A stretch of 64,000 nucleotides of DNA. Source: Phymorhynchus buccinoides (lineage: Eukaryota; Mollusca; Gastropoda; Neogastropoda; Raphitomidae). Positions 49,191 to 60,947 of the stretch are shown one piece after another; position 1 is the stretch's first letter, and each line of letters begins with the position of its first letter. Where the stretch lies: assembly GCA_017654935.2 (NCBI GenBank), contig CM065713.1, positions 10,840,603-10,904,602 on the forward strand, given 5' to 3'. The position numbers and the translations under genes are program-made. The notes beneath the pieces were generated by a model that saw only the letters and a program-made list of their open reading frames with translations, was not told the origin of the DNA and ran no database searches.

Positions 49191-50841
49191 TGTTGGGGAT
49201 CTACAGGGAGACCTATTGTGGGCGCTCAACTGAAAAAAAGAAGAAGAAGAAGAAGATAACTAACTGAGAACATTCGCCATGTTTGCTATAATAAGACAAC
49301 GCTCTTGCTGGTACTATTTTTAGACTTCATCGGCCTGACCATGGTGACGTGGTCTGACACGTCCATCGAATGGAGATCACACGAAAAACACGCAAAGACG
49401 AACTGTTCTACAACGCGAGCCGGTCTCTTAGACCACCTGGCAACATTCGAAGTGATTCTCTGCTGATTTTTGACCATGTCGGTGAGTATGACCTTTTTAC
49501 AGGTTTCTAAAAACTTGAAATCGTAAAGCAGACACCGTGACCCCGCCCCCATTCATTGCCATTGCTAGGAACGACGGAATTAGGTCAAGCCGCAGCGATT
49601 TTTCTCGTTGAAAATCCGAACCGCGATTTTGGCTATGTGCCAAACGGTCACTTCCTTTGCTTGTTTTTATTGGTGGTTATTCTTGGCGCTGACCATCCGA
49701 GTTTCTTTCTTTCGGGAAGCAGACACCTACTCGGTCATTCGGGAACGATCTTTTTTTTACGCTAAGACGGCCTATCGCGAGAGACAAGCGATCCAATATT
49801 TGGGTCCAATTCATTCGTTTATCATTTCTGAACGGTAATTATATAATTCTTTAAAACAAATGCGCAGTTACATTTAATTATTTTTCTACAAGTACACCAA
49901 ATTTGGTGCATCTAGAATAAATCTCAATGCTGCTCAAGGTCTCCACAAGTCGGGAGGTGTTACGTCGAAGACTGTCGGACATGTTTTCTGTCACGCGCAT
50001 GTTGATGTTGCGATCTTGTGAGTCGCACAAAAAGCTTAGGCCTAATCTGTCTAATGTTTGGGGTTGATGTTGCCCCTTTGAATAAGCTTTATTTTGGTAC
50101 CAATGTTTTGTTTATTGGTAAAAAAAAGAAAAAGTTATGGCTGTTTTATTCATCCAAACCTTGATACGGTGAGGGCCGTTAACCTTGATCAACTTTTTCT
50201 TATATAGCTCATGTAAAAAAAGCTAACATTTTAAAACGTCGTAACTTTCTCAATTTTCGACCGATTTTGATAATTTGGGTATCATTTTAAAGGTCTTGTC
50301 GGGCTCTTTCCAATGACATAAATTTCATTAGGATTTGACAAAAAGTAAATATTTTTTTAAAATTTTATAACCACCCTACCATTGCCAATCATTGCCGCCA
50401 TTTTTAATAATCAACTCTCATATAAACGTCTATTTCCCTTGTTCGGCTTACGATAAGGGCCTATTATTTGGATTAGGTAGCTAGGGGCTGTTTTCATGAC
50501 ACGGACTACGGAGATCGAGAACGTAATAAAACTAAAAAAGCGGTACGGGGAGATCGTATGACTGCAAAACTCAACAACCAGGAAGTAGACTGCTAAACTC
50601 AACCAGGAAGTAGATCCATATTGATCAATGAATGATCATCGTCTTCTTCTTCTGTGGTGGTGGCGACCAACTTTTATTCTCAGAAGTAAGCGGGGATGTG
50701 ACCATAGGAGAAGAAAGAGAAAGAAGCTCCCCATAGTAACTTATCACATCTATTTCTACTCGATCTATCTTTGCTGAACTTATTACTATATTAGTCCCCG
50801 AGCCGCAGTCTGTCCGGTTGTCTGGCTGTCTACCCACCAAA

Positions 50842-50889
<48 letters not shown>

Positions 50890-51694
50890 CTCTCCCCCCC
50901 CCCCCCCCCCCCCCCCTTCGTTTTTGTTTTCTCTTCTTTTCCTTTGTTTTCTCTCTCTTCGACCTCTTCACCCTTTTCAGTTGAAATAATGGTCAGAACT
51001 GACTTTGTTAACTATATTGGAAGAAGAAGAGAGGTTCGGGGAACTATTGTTTCTGTCTGGTCCGTCCGGCGGCGTCCAGCGTGCCTCCGTCCGGCTATTC
51101 ATCCGTTTTTCTCAAAAACTATTGTCTATCAAAAAAAAAGTATCATCATCAAATTTGGTATACTAGTTGGCCAAGATGCAAGCTATCCACTGATGTATTT
51201 AGTTTTACATTAAGGTCAAGGTCGCGCCAGTTACGGGGTTCAAACCCCGAAACACATAATCGCTAATATTTCGCAAAGTTTTGCATGTATTTCAATGCAG
51301 TTTTTTTCACAACATTTCTTGATGAATGGTCTATAACACTGTTGTCATGAATTTTTCTGTGCGTGCGTGCGCATGATCGCGCGCGCTCAAATCACGGGTC
51401 CGAACCCCAAGGCTGTATATAAAAAACTATTCAGTTACGTGCTGTTTTGATGCGTTTTTATGTAAGTACGTTTTCTTTTGATAGCCGCTTCGCCTGTTCA
51501 TGGGATAAGCCCACTGTGCCCTAGGCCCTTTGTGTCACAGGCCCGATATGTCCCACTTCTTTCCGGCCGTCCATCCGTCCGTGCGTGTGTCCTGTTTTCA
51601 GTTCTCAATGCCAATGGTCTCCCCGCTGTGTGTACAGCCGACACATTCTGATTTCGGAGTAGTGTTGCACTTGTTTTCTTTCTTTTTCGTACTA
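49191..51694. other. Intergenic, one weak candidate first exon
   Basis: Mostly unique-looking sequence. At about 49476 there is ATGTCG followed by a good gtgagtat donor, preceded by CpG-containing sequence with no upstream repeat, which could be a first exon. CT and C tracts run at 50845-50916. 51140-51250 resembles the CAAGGTCAAGGTC family at 62875. 51560-51665 is a SINE-B alternative-tail fragment. Confidence 0.35.
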
Positions 51695-51877
51695 CAGTGG
51701 AACCTCCCATTATAAGACTCCATCCCGTATAAGACCTACTTCTCTGAGACATTGCCCTTCTTTGTAAGTATTAAAATTACCTCCCTTGTAAGACCTCTCC
51801 CTTATAATATAAGACCCCTCCCTTATAAGACCTCGTTTTGGATGATTTTTGAAGGTCTTATAAGGGAGGTTCCACTG
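51695..51877. mobile_element. Pogo-like MITE, full length
   Basis: Complete copy: CAGTGGAACCTCCCATTATA at the left and TTATAAGGGAGGTTCCACTG at the right, flanked by TA. It is about 183 bp and is a good reference copy. Confidence 0.88.
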
Positions 51878-52027
51878 TACCTCCTAAAGTGCCTAAGATT
51901 CTGTTGTATTTTTTCTTCTTTCTCTCTTTATCTAGTAAAAAATAAAATAAAATCTGATGAAGGAGGCTAATCAACGGGAAGAAGAAGAAGAAGATCCACC
52001 GTCATCATTTTCTCGATTTGGATGCTA

Positions 52028-52187
52028 CAGTCGAAGCTCCTTTGTAAGACCTTCAAAAATAGTCTGAAATGAGGTACATGTAGTAGTTATAAGGGAGGGA
52101 TCTTTAAGGGAGGTTATTTTGATACTTACAATGTCTCAGAGAAGTAGGTCTTATGTGGGAGGGAGTCTTATAAGGGAGGTTCCACTG
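52028..52187. mobile_element. Pogo-like MITE, reverse orientation
   Basis: Left end CAGTCGAAGCTCCTTTGTAA is diverged and the right end is TATAAGGGAGGTTCCACTG. A 22-bp G run follows at 52199-52220. Confidence 0.8.
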
Positions 52188-52220
52188 TATGTACTTTAGG
52201 GGGGGGGGGGGGGGGGGGGG

Positions 52221-53264
52221 GTTGAACAGATGCAATGTTTTTGCTGCCCAGATGATCAGCAATTGGGTACAGGGTAGGGGAGGGTTGAAGGGCTAAGATG
52301 GAGGGAGTTGAGGTAGAAGGGCAGGGGGAGGGTCACTTTAGGGGGTACTGGTACATGAAGTACGAAAAAGAAAGAAAATCTCCAGGAGCCTGCAGATCTA
52401 AGTTCAGCTCTTCCTTGTCCAAGTTGTTAGTGTTAAACCGGCAACCGGGGTATAAAAGGAGGGTAGGCGCAACGCGCGCTCAGTTCGTACATGGCGAAAG
52501 CCGATACGCGACGTTAAACTGAACTTCCATCCGCGCGCTCAGTATGCGAATCGCTGCAGCCACAGAAGCGGGTTTTCCCCTCTTTTTCCTATATTGTGTG
52601 AGACAACAGGCTTCGCTCGCCGAGTCAGATGTGTTGAAATATCGTTACCCGGGTTGATAGGGCTTTAAATAAATATCGACAGTCATGTTGGCTGGTGAAA
52701 CAGATTTAATTCAGCTTTAAAAAAGTGAAGTGAACCATCTGGTGGATCTTTAATATAGACTTTTTCTCAGAGCAAGGCCCCACTTTCGCCCCCAAACAAT
52801 CAATTTTGAAGCCCCCACTACTCTGAAACTGGTGGCTGTATATCAAACACTGTCTTACCATATGCATTCTTACCATATGCATATTCATAAGGATCATGCC
52901 AAGTATGCGGTGAGTTACATTTTGAAATTACAGTGCAAACTTCCGCTGAAGAAGTACTCGCTGACTCAGACCTGTTTGGAAATCCGAGAGGACACACACA
53001 CACACATACACACACACACACACACACTCACTTCGTTCATCCATACCTTTTATTTGTTGTCATAAACTTTTTAGAATCCTCCAACAGTTACAGAAGCGTA
53101 ATCAACTAATACTATGACCATACAATATAGCATCCACACAAAAAGGCAAGCCAAATAGAATGAAAATGCCAGCAGCCGACATGCCACGCCATCTGTCTCT
53201 CCACCCATCCATTTATTAATCCATCCATCCATCCATGTACTTATCCATTTTTCTATCCAAGCAC
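52221..53264. other. Intergenic with U2-SINE tail and CA tract
   Basis: 52484-52530 holds the tail of the U2-headed retroposon in plus orientation (CGATACGCGACGTTAAACTG). It is preceded by a TATAAAAGG box-like motif at 52451. A CA tract lies at 52993-53028. 53215-53240 is (ATCC)n. No gene is seen. Confidence 0.5.
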
Positions 53265-53443
53265 TGTATTTTACGGACTACAAGGCGCTCCTAATTATAA
53301 GGTGCACTCCCCAAATTATTTTTTTTATTTCAAAAATTATTTGTTGTTATTGTAATTTCTTACTATATTATCAGTCACATTATAAGGCGCAGGGGTCTCA
53401 GTATAGGAAAGATGATATTGCTTTATTGTTCGTAAAATATGGT
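53265..53443. mobile_element. Mariner-type MITE related to 12175-12340
   Basis: TATTTTACGGACTACAAGGC at the left and a diverged TTGTTCGTAAAATATGG at the right. The internal TTATAAGGCGCAGGGG block matches the other copy. Confidence 0.75.
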
Positions 53444-53654
53444 ACATTATTATATCTACTTATTCATCCATCCGTCCTCCAGCCCACCCGTCTAATTATA
53501 AATAAATCCATCCATCCATTCATCAACATAATTTTCTATTCATCAATCAATCCATGCACTTCCCCATGTACGGTTGACAAACGTGGGGCCTTGCCTCGGT
53601 GGACAAAAGTGGTTTCTGAGAATCAGGACCTTGCCCTGGGGAAAAGTCGAGAAA

Positions 53655-54600
53655 AGCGGTTGGGTTGACAAAAGTGGCTAGCAAGGTGTTGACAAAAGTG
53701 GCTAGCAAGGTGTTGACAAATGTGGCTAGCGAGTTGTTGACAAAAGTGGCTTGCCATGTGTCAACAAAAGTGGCTGGCAAGGTGTCGACAAAAGTGGCTA
53801 GCGAGTTGTTGACAAAAGTGGCTTGCCATGTGTCAACAAAAGTGGCTGGCAAGGTGTTGACAAAAGTGGCTAGCAAGGTGTTGACAAAAGTGGCTAGCGA
53901 GTTGTTGACAAAAGTGGCTTGCCATGTGTCAACAAAAGTGGCTGGCAAGGTGTCGACAAAAGTGGCTTGCCATGTGGCAACAAAAGTGGCTGGCAAGGTG
54001 TTGACAAAAGTGGCTTTTGAGGTGTTGACAAAAGTGGCTTTCAATGTGTTGACAAAAGTGGCTTTCGAGGTGTTGACAAAAGTGGCTTGCCATGTGTCAA
54101 CAAAAGTGGCTGGCAAGGTGTTGACAAAAGTGGCCAGCGAGTTGTTGACAAAAGTGGCTTGCCATGTGTTGACAAAAGTGGCTAGCGAGGTGTTGACAAA
54201 AGTGGTTTTCGAGGTGTCGACAAAAGTGGCTTGCAAGGTATCGATAAAAGTGGCTTTCGTCTAGCGAGTTGTTGACATAAGTGGCTAGCAAGGTGTTGAC
54301 AAAAGTGGCTAGCAAGGTGTTGACAAAAGTGGCTAGCAAGTTGTTGACATAAGTGGCTAGCAAGGTGTTGACAAAAGTGGCTAGCGAGTTGTGGACAAAA
54401 GAGGCTAGCAAGGTGTTGACGAAAGAGGCTAGCAATGTGTTGACAAAAGTGGCTTGCAATGTGTGGACAAAAGTGGCTTGCAAGGTGTTGACAAAAGAGG
54501 CTGGCAAGGTGTTGACAAAAGTGGCTAGCAAATTGTCGACAAAATTGGCTAGCAAGGTGTCGACAGAAGTGGCTTTCAAGGTGTCGACAAAAGTGGTTAG
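53655..54600. repeat. 24-bp minisatellite, about 40 units
   Basis: Units of GTTGACAAAAGTGGCTAGCA plus four bases repeat for about 950 bp with variants (TTGCCATGTGTC, GCGAGTTG). Because the unit is a multiple of three, open frames of 180-230 codons appear on both strands (TKVASKVL-type octapeptides on the plus strand). I do not regard them as genes. Confidence 0.92.
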
Positions 54601-55169
54601 AATTGACAAAACCAGAAAGTTGGTAAAAAATGGGCTCAACATTTTACAAAAGGATGATGATGGTTGTCATCTGAATGAAAAGAAAGAGGGCACAAAAAAT
54701 GTTAGAGACGAAAAAGTGTTGCCAAATGGCATAGGCTTATATGTGTCTTGGCAGTGTTTCTGACCCCCCCCCCCCCCCTCCTTCCGCATTTGACCACCCA
54801 CACTTCCTCATTCCATAGCACAAGTGGTACATGTTTTGTCTCTGTGTGTTGTTGTTCCCTGGCTTAACGACTCCAGGGATCATCCCAACAGCCAGAGCAC
54901 TTGAACACTTTGGTACAAATGCATCAGCTAGGGATGAGAACATTACATGTGTGACCGTTTTTGATCACCCCGCCATGTGGGCAGCCACACTCCGACTTGG
55001 GGGATTTTAGACTGATGATGTTATGCCGGGAGCTTGTCATGGATTAAGACAATCCCCGCACAACCATTCAGAGCATAACAACATTTTGATGTAGCCTTGG
55101 CGTTCTAGCTTATGTTAACTGGTCTGACACAGCCTCATGCCAAGGCAGGTCTCTGTGTGTAATTTCTTG
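54601..55169. other. Intergenic, no recognised feature
   Basis: C run 54764-54778. The rest is unremarkable. Confidence 0.4.
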
Positions 55170-55735
55170 ACCTTGACATTTAACCTTGGGGCTATAGTAT
55201 GAAAGCCATTGGTTGCATACCATTATAACCATAGACATTCTCATCAGAATCACTCAAGGGATGCAGTGTGAGACGGACTTTTTGCAGCTTCTTGACTTTG
55301 ACCTTGAACATTGACATTTAACCTTGGGGCTGTAGTATGAAAGCCATTGGTTGCATACCCTTATAACCATATACATTCTCATCAGAATCACTCAAGGGAT
55401 GCAGTGTGAGACGGACTTTTTGCAGCTTCTTGACTTTGACCTTGAACATTGACATTTAACCTTGGGGCTGTAGTATGAAAGCCATTGGTTGCATACCCTT
55501 ATAACCATATACATTCTCATCAGAATCACTCAAGGGATGCAGTGTGAGACGGACTTTTTGCAGCTTCTTGACTTTGACCTTGAACATTGACATTTAACCT
55601 TGGGGCTGTAGTATGAAAGCCATTGGTTGCATACCCTTATAACCATAGACATTCTCATCAGAATCACTCAAGGGATGCAGTGTGAGACGGACTTTTTGCA
55701 GCTTCTTGACTTTGACCTTGAACATTGACATTTCT
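55170..55735. repeat. 138-bp satellite, four copies
   Basis: CATTGGTTGCATACC recurs at 55207, 55345, 55483 and 55621, an exact 138-bp period. Copies are almost identical, so the amplification is recent. The unit contains GACTTTGACCTTGAACATTG, a motif reminiscent of the GACCTTGACCTTGA family. Confidence 0.95.
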
Positions 55736-56082
55736 TAACTGGAATCGAAAGCAGAGTGGTTGGTTGCTGCAGGCTGCAAGCTGTTTACTACAGAAAACCA
55801 GTATTCTCTATGCATTACCCAAAGGTCGCAAAGAGGAAGGGGGATAATATGCGCAGGGAGGGGAACTATCAGGGGCAAAGGGCATGTCTGCCGCTCAGCG
55901 ACACCCTTGTTTTGTTTTTTTTGTTTTGTTTTTTTCTTCTCGGAGATGCACTGAGGATGAAAAAGTGATAGGAAAAAATTTCCTGAAACAAACCAAGAAA
56001 ACCAATGGCAATGGGACAAAATTTCCTGGCTTTTGCAGAAATCAACAGGACACGGTGTGGTATACTTTAATTGGACATTTGC
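55736..56082. other. Spacer, no recognised gene
   Basis: The segment 55865-55920 contains CATGTCTGCCGCTCAGCGAC, followed by ACCCTTGTTT. This recurs at 63689-63717 at the end of the 309-bp array, so it probably marks the end of that repeat family. Confidence 0.5.
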
Positions 56083-56377
56083 ATGGATGCTCCTGCTTTC
56101 AGAATGTCCTGAAATGCAGGATTTTTTTTTTATTGCCTGGAGCCGGCGTCACCGGATTATGAGAATCTGAGAAGCAACGAATTTCCTATTTATAAACATT
56201 TTGTCGGTTTTCCGCATGTGTAGAATATAAAAGAAATGAACACAGATAAATATTTACATGCCTTTACCAGGAACTTTACATATTTTTTTTATGGATTGTT
56301 TAAGTTGAGTTGTTAACTGGGCGGCCATTGGACCCCAGCCTTGCAGGATTTTTGAAATTTCCCAGGAGAACCCATGC
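56083..56377. mobile_element. hAT-like MITE, uninterrupted copy
   Basis: Starts CATGGATGCTCCTGCTTTCA and ends CCCAGGAGAACCCATG. It contains GTCACCGGATTATGAGAATC and TGTTAACTGGGCGGCC. It serves as the intact reference for the copies at 12952 and 32384. Confidence 0.75.
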
Positions 56378-56545
56378 GTTTGTACTAACAGGGGGAACAC
56401 AGTAGGACTTTTCAATTTTTGTAAGACTTTATCCTATGACATGGGCCTCATGACATCCCTGTCAGTGTTCTTCTGTTGTTGTTTTTCTTCTTTTTGCTGT
56501 CATCTTTCTGTTCTTTTAAAAAAAATCATTATTGTACAGGATCAC

Positions 56546-57104
56546 TACGTAAAATGCGGACTAAAAGCCGCTACCTTTTCCTCAACTTTGGCCCATGCGG
56601 CTTATAGACTGATGCGGCTTATCTGTGGGTTTGTTCCCATTATACATTTATCAGTATGATTAAATCTGTTTCTGGCGGTCACATTCTTCAGACTATTTTG
56701 AGCCTCTTTGAGATTCAAAACTGGTTTTGGTAATCAATAGATTCAAATCTCATGTTTAAAGTATTTGTAAGCATTAAATACTCATGTTCTGATAGGAACA
56801 TTTCTATTTTTGTGCTGCTTTGTGCACATTTTGGAAGTTCAGTTTAACGTCGTGTATCGGCTTTCGCCATGTATGACAGGCTGAACAAACAAACCACGGT
56901 ATAAACAAAAAATTATATACCTGAATCACTGTCTTAGCCAAAAGGCCGAGAAGCGATCAGTATGATGTAAAAGCACATTTCATTTTCTCTGCGGCTTATA
57001 AACTGGTGCGGCTTATGTGTGAATGAATACCTAATATTTTGTCAATTTAAAGGATGCGGCTTATATACAGGTGCGTCTTATAGTTATAGTCCAGTTTTTA
57101 CGGT
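56546..57104. mobile_element. Mariner-type element enclosing a U2-headed retroposon
   Basis: CGTAAAATGCGGACTAAAAG at the left is mirrored by TATAGTCCAGTTTTTACGG at the right. Repeated ATGCGGCTTAT subterminal blocks occur on both sides. The right end lies about 28 bp before the splice acceptor of the ankyrin/SOCS-box exon. Confidence 0.75.
56832..56958 (-). mobile_element. Retroposon with U2 snRNA-derived head (copy 3)
   Basis: Minus-strand copy with an intact 26-base U2 head match, the same body and the same tail (GACGTTAAACTGAACTTCC). It is inserted in the mariner-type element at 56546-57104. Confidence 0.8.
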
Positions 57105-57131
57105 ATTTTGTTTTTGCATCCTCTGTTTCAG

Positions 57132-58958
57132 GAGCATGGGGATCGATCCTTCCCAGAGGACGAGCGTCTTTCGTGTTCAGAACAGTGCTCTCAGCCAACT
57201 GGATGGGGCCAGCATCCAGCATCAGTGCTTTTTCCATTGGGAGACATCAGCCTCAAAGACGTTATTGAACAGTTTCCAAGGAATGCACAGTTGTTTAGAG
57301 AAGCCTTTGAAAAGACCCTGAGCTTTGATTGTCCTGACTGCTTTGTGACCTTGTGCAGAAAACTCGGTGAATATCAAGCAGAAAATGAGTTAGAAATAAG
57401 AAGCGATTCAAGATCGGATGATGAGCCCAACCCAGACAGGAGGGACATTTTTAACTTTGCTTACACCCGCGCAGTAACTGAAAGGCCGCATTTCATTGTG
57501 AAACTGTGCAATGAAACGATTGAAAAAGAGACTCTGGATGCCAGCGTGAAGGTGAACGAACTCCAGCTTCTCGTAGATATCGTGATTGAGGCAAAATGCT
57601 GGTCTCTGCTGGATGTTCTTGGTCAGGTAAAGATAGATGGGCTGGATTCCACATACTCAGGTGTGCTCCTTTTTTTGAGGGATGAATCGAGCTGGGCGGA
57701 GGTTGCTCCTGTCTTAGACCTGTGGATCAAAACCGAAAATTTTGGAAACCACATATTTAAGTTGGTGAATTGTGTGCGGGAATGGTTGAAGTCAAAGCCA
57801 TGTTCAGACAGTGCAGTGTCCAGGGCAAAGCAGTGGTGTGTGGACAATGGTCATGCCAACCTGGCCTTTGTCCTGGCTCTGGTCCCCGAAGACTGGGACA
57901 TGATGGAAACAGTGGTCACCCTCCCTTCTCTGGACCTTCACTGCAGTACCTTACTGGGAGCCACACAAATGGCCGCAGGTTTGCCGGCATGGCAAAGATG
58001 CGAATTGGAGGAAATGGGATTGGACTATGAAGAAGGCGGTTTTTACGGAACTGGGGCAGCCATCCTTGCTCTCTGTCCCATCACCATGGAAATGCTTGAT
58101 TCAGACTATTTCTCACAATTACAATTGGATACAGATCTGAGTGAGGCATGTGAAGAGTTAGGCCGATGGGACCTGGCACTGGCGATTCGTTGTAATGACA
58201 TGAACTATGTTTTGGACTGTCATGAGCTTTGTCAAGACCGCACAGTGTTGGACTGGATTTTGAAAAGTCTGTCCTCCTCCATGTATGCTTATGATTTAAG
58301 CTCATTAATGTGGGTTTACCTTGCTCTGGGCCTCTTGCCAGGTTGCACAGATGCAGAAAGTCTGAGGGCGGTTTTGCATAAAGCTTTTTCATGTGGAATA
58401 GTGGAGGTTGTGGAGGCTTTCTGTAGTCATAACAATCCCTCTGCATACATTCTGGATGTGGAGAACATCACTTTGTTGTGTTCAACTCTGACAGGTGCTT
58501 GCAGTAGGAGCCAGATGAAAGAGATGGTCCGTGTGTTGCTGTCTGCAGGTTTGTCGCCTTTCTTAAGAGAAGTGACAGTCATTCCTTCATATAAGTCCAT
58601 TTATCAAAGAATATTTCCGTCCAAATGTCCGCTGAAGAGTGCTTTCAAGTTCAACCTCCCTAACATTGTGGATCTGACTCTGGATTGCGGAGCGTACTCC
58701 AACCAAACTCTGTACTCATATGCCAATGATATGGAGATCCAACAATTAGCAGAAAGCAATGAAGAGTTACAGAGATGCTTTAAACGCGTTCAGGAGGCCG
58801 CCTGCACCCCTTCAAGCTTGGAACAGCTGGCTCGGTTGGCCGTGTCGCGCAGTGTCGGCTGTCAGCCAGGACGGTCAGAGAGAATCGACAAGTTACCCCT
58901 TCCCCCAATTCTGAAAGACAAAGTCAAATTCAATGACGTCCTTCAGCCAAACTCATAA
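57132..58958 (+). CDS. Ankyrin-repeat/SOCS-box (ASB-like) protein, last exon, 5-prime incomplete
   Basis: The exon opens after a tgcatcctctgtttcag acceptor and codes 608 residues in one frame to TAA at 58956. Ankyrin-like repeats are visible in the second half: MVRVLLSAGLSPF, and CPLKSAFKFNLPNIVDLTLD followed by CGAYSN. The C-terminus is a SOCS box: a BC-box-like SLEQLARLAV segment, then IDKLPLPPILKD, with LPLP matching the Cullin-5 box. The usual Cys of the BC box is Ala here. SOCS-box proteins bridge Elongin B/C and Cullin-5 and select substrates for ubiquitination; this role is inferred. The first half (GDISLKDVIEQFPRN, DCFVTLCRKLG) is not recognised. The only upstream in-frame ATG (57108) lies in the pyrimidine tract, so earlier exons must exist; I did not find them. 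Confidence 0.82.
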   Translation, partial: EHGDRSFPEDERLSCSEQCSQPTGWGQHPASVLFPLGDISLKDVIEQFPRNAQLFREAFEKTLSFDCPDCFVTLCRKLGEYQAENELEIRSDSRSDDEPNPDRRDIFNFAYTRAVTERPHFIVKLCNETIEKETLDASVKVNELQLLVDIVIEAKCWSLLDVLGQVKIDGLDSTYSGVLLFLRDESSWAEVAPVLDLWIKTENFGNHIFKLVNCVREWLKSKPCSDSAVSRAKQWCVDNGHANLAFVLALVPEDWDMMETVVTLPSLDLHCSTLLGATQMAAGLPAWQRCELEEMGLDYEEGGFYGTGAAILALCPITMEMLDSDYFSQLQLDTDLSEACEELGRWDLALAIRCNDMNYVLDCHELCQDRTVLDWILKSLSSSMYAYDLSSLMWVYLALGLLPGCTDAESLRAVLHKAFSCGIVEVVEAFCSHNNPSAYILDVENITLLCSTLTGACSRSQMKEMVRVLLSAGLSPFLREVTVIPSYKSIYQRIFPSKCPLKSAFKFNLPNIVDLTLDCGAYSNQTLYSYANDMEIQQLAESNEELQRCFKRVQEAACTPSSLEQLARLAVSRSVGCQPGRSERIDKLPLPPILKDKVKFNDVLQPNS

Positions 58959-59950
58959 ACAAGGCAGCATTTGATTTCTTATTTAATTCTGCAGTTAAAA
59001 GGAAGAAGAAGACTAAAGCCCTCCATGTCTGTATGTTTGGAATCCCTGTCCAAACTTGATAATTCAGAACAGTTTTGTTTTAAGTCAAAGTCAAAATTAC
59101 TTTATTATCTCAACAAGAGAAACTACAATGTGGTCTCTTTCCCTATCCCCTTCTCATCCCCAACCACTCTTCCCCGTCCTCTTCAATCCCCCCCTCCCAC
59201 ATTGCGTACAAATAATGATGAACAAAAGTAGGTAACACAGAGCCAATGTACTTTTGAGTTCCCCATTCTCCACAACCTGCTCCCTCACACACCATTCGCT
59301 CTTTACACCCAACTGCACTCTTCCACAGCCCCCCCCCCCCCCCCCCCCTCTCTCTCTTACTACTGTACCTCTCTCCTTTTTCACACACAGCACAAAGTCT
59401 GCTTAGACTATTACATCTCAAACCTCCTACTTCTGAACAGAAAGTGTTGAGTACATGTACCTCAATTGATTACTGGGGTTGGTATGTGTAAAAAGAAGAA
59501 GAGGCAAAGTCGTGAATGATCTTGATGTGTCATTCTGAATAATTATCATTTGCTGTTTAACTATTGGACATTCTTAGTTTATTCCTATTCTTTAGTGTTC
59601 AACTTCCTATGCATCTAAAACTCAGATCGCGTGCTGCCGCAAACCTGGATGTCCGGCGAAGGTCATTTGCCTCCCCCAGAGTTTGGTTCTGAAGTCTGTC
59701 CCTTCAGGCCAGGTCTGTTGCTATATCCCAAAGCAACTCATTAAATGCAGGGATGTTTGGAAAAAAAAGAAGATAATTTGGATTATAGTGTAGTTATCTT
59801 GATTTGCTACATTATGAAGCAGTATTTGGAAACAAGATGGTAAGCTTACTGCTTGTTTTGAAGATATTGTACTCTATTCTACTCTACCGCTACTCTACTC
59901 TAATAGGGAAAAAATGTTGAAGATAAGGTGATAGTTGTCAAAATAAATGC
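58959..59950 (+). other. Probable 3-prime UTR and flank of the ASB-like gene
   Basis: No coding potential. A CTTTATTATCTC retroposon-tail fragment lies at 59098-59140 and a C run at 59329-59348. Candidate polyadenylation signals are ATTAAA near 59737 and AATAAA at 59942. Confidence 0.4.
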
Positions 59951-60830
59951 ATACACAGTAAATTTCACAACAAAGTCGAAATTGAAACCCAAAACAAAAG
60001 ATTTAATCACAGAAACAAAACAAATGTTTAAGTACACTGTACTTTACTGAAAACAAACTTTTGAAGATGAGGTGGGGATAATTTTGAAGATAATTTTGTT
60101 ACACTTATGCTGAAAAATATTTTGTTACGCTTATGCTGAAAAACAACACTGGTTATTTTTAAGATATGTTTGTACATTTCTATGGCGGGCCAAACGTGGT
60201 TTTATTATCTACTCTATTTTAGCCTATTCAATACGAAAAAGAGCTATTTAATACACAAAAACCTATTTAATAGTGTCAATGTAAATATTGAATAGAAATA
60301 GTAAATAATCCAAAATATAGAACAACTTATTTCATTACTGCGCTTTTCTATTCAATACTGAGTAAATAATCCAAAATATAGAACAACTTATTTCATTACT
60401 GCGCTTTTCTATTCAATACTGTTCTTGTTCTATTGAATAGAAAAGTGAAAAGTATTGAATAGAAAAGTGGAGTAATGAATTAAGAGCTTGTATCTATTCC
60501 ATACTTTGTAAAAATATTCCATACTTTGTAAAAAATATTCCATACTTTGTAGAAATATTCCATACTTTGTAAAAAATATTCCATAATGTGCTTGTTCTAT
60601 TGAATAGATTCAAGCTCAGTAGAGTAGAAAATGAAACGCTAAAGTATAAAATGAATTCCAAACCATTCTTTATTCAATATCCCCAAAATCTATTAAATAC
60701 TTCCAATATCTATTCAATACATCTTGTGTATATAGAGTAGATAATGCTCTTTTCATACCACCATCTCTATCTATTCAATATTATCCGTAAAGTATTATTA
60801 AATAGTTTAAATATTAAAGAATTGGTTTTG
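59951..60830. repeat. AT-rich degenerate tandem repeats
   Basis: GAGTAAATAATCCAAAATAT through CGCTTTTCTATTCAATACTG is present twice (about 60299-60360 and 60361-60420). TTCCATACTTTGTAAAAA-type units occur five times at 60497-60590. TCTATTCAATA motifs in both orientations recur to 60780. No gene. Confidence 0.7.
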
Positions 60831-60947
60831 AATGCAAAACTCATTCTCTACTCTCTCGGCTAGCCAGCTGACGGTTATTGTCAGAGACGCCAAGACTATG
60901 TGAGGGCTTTATGCAAATTGTAAGGGTCAAAATAAAGGCGCGCGAAA

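Noticed and set aside
53655..55735. CRISPR array
   Set aside because: The repeats are head-to-tail satellites with no unique spacers, in a eukaryotic context with no associated genes.
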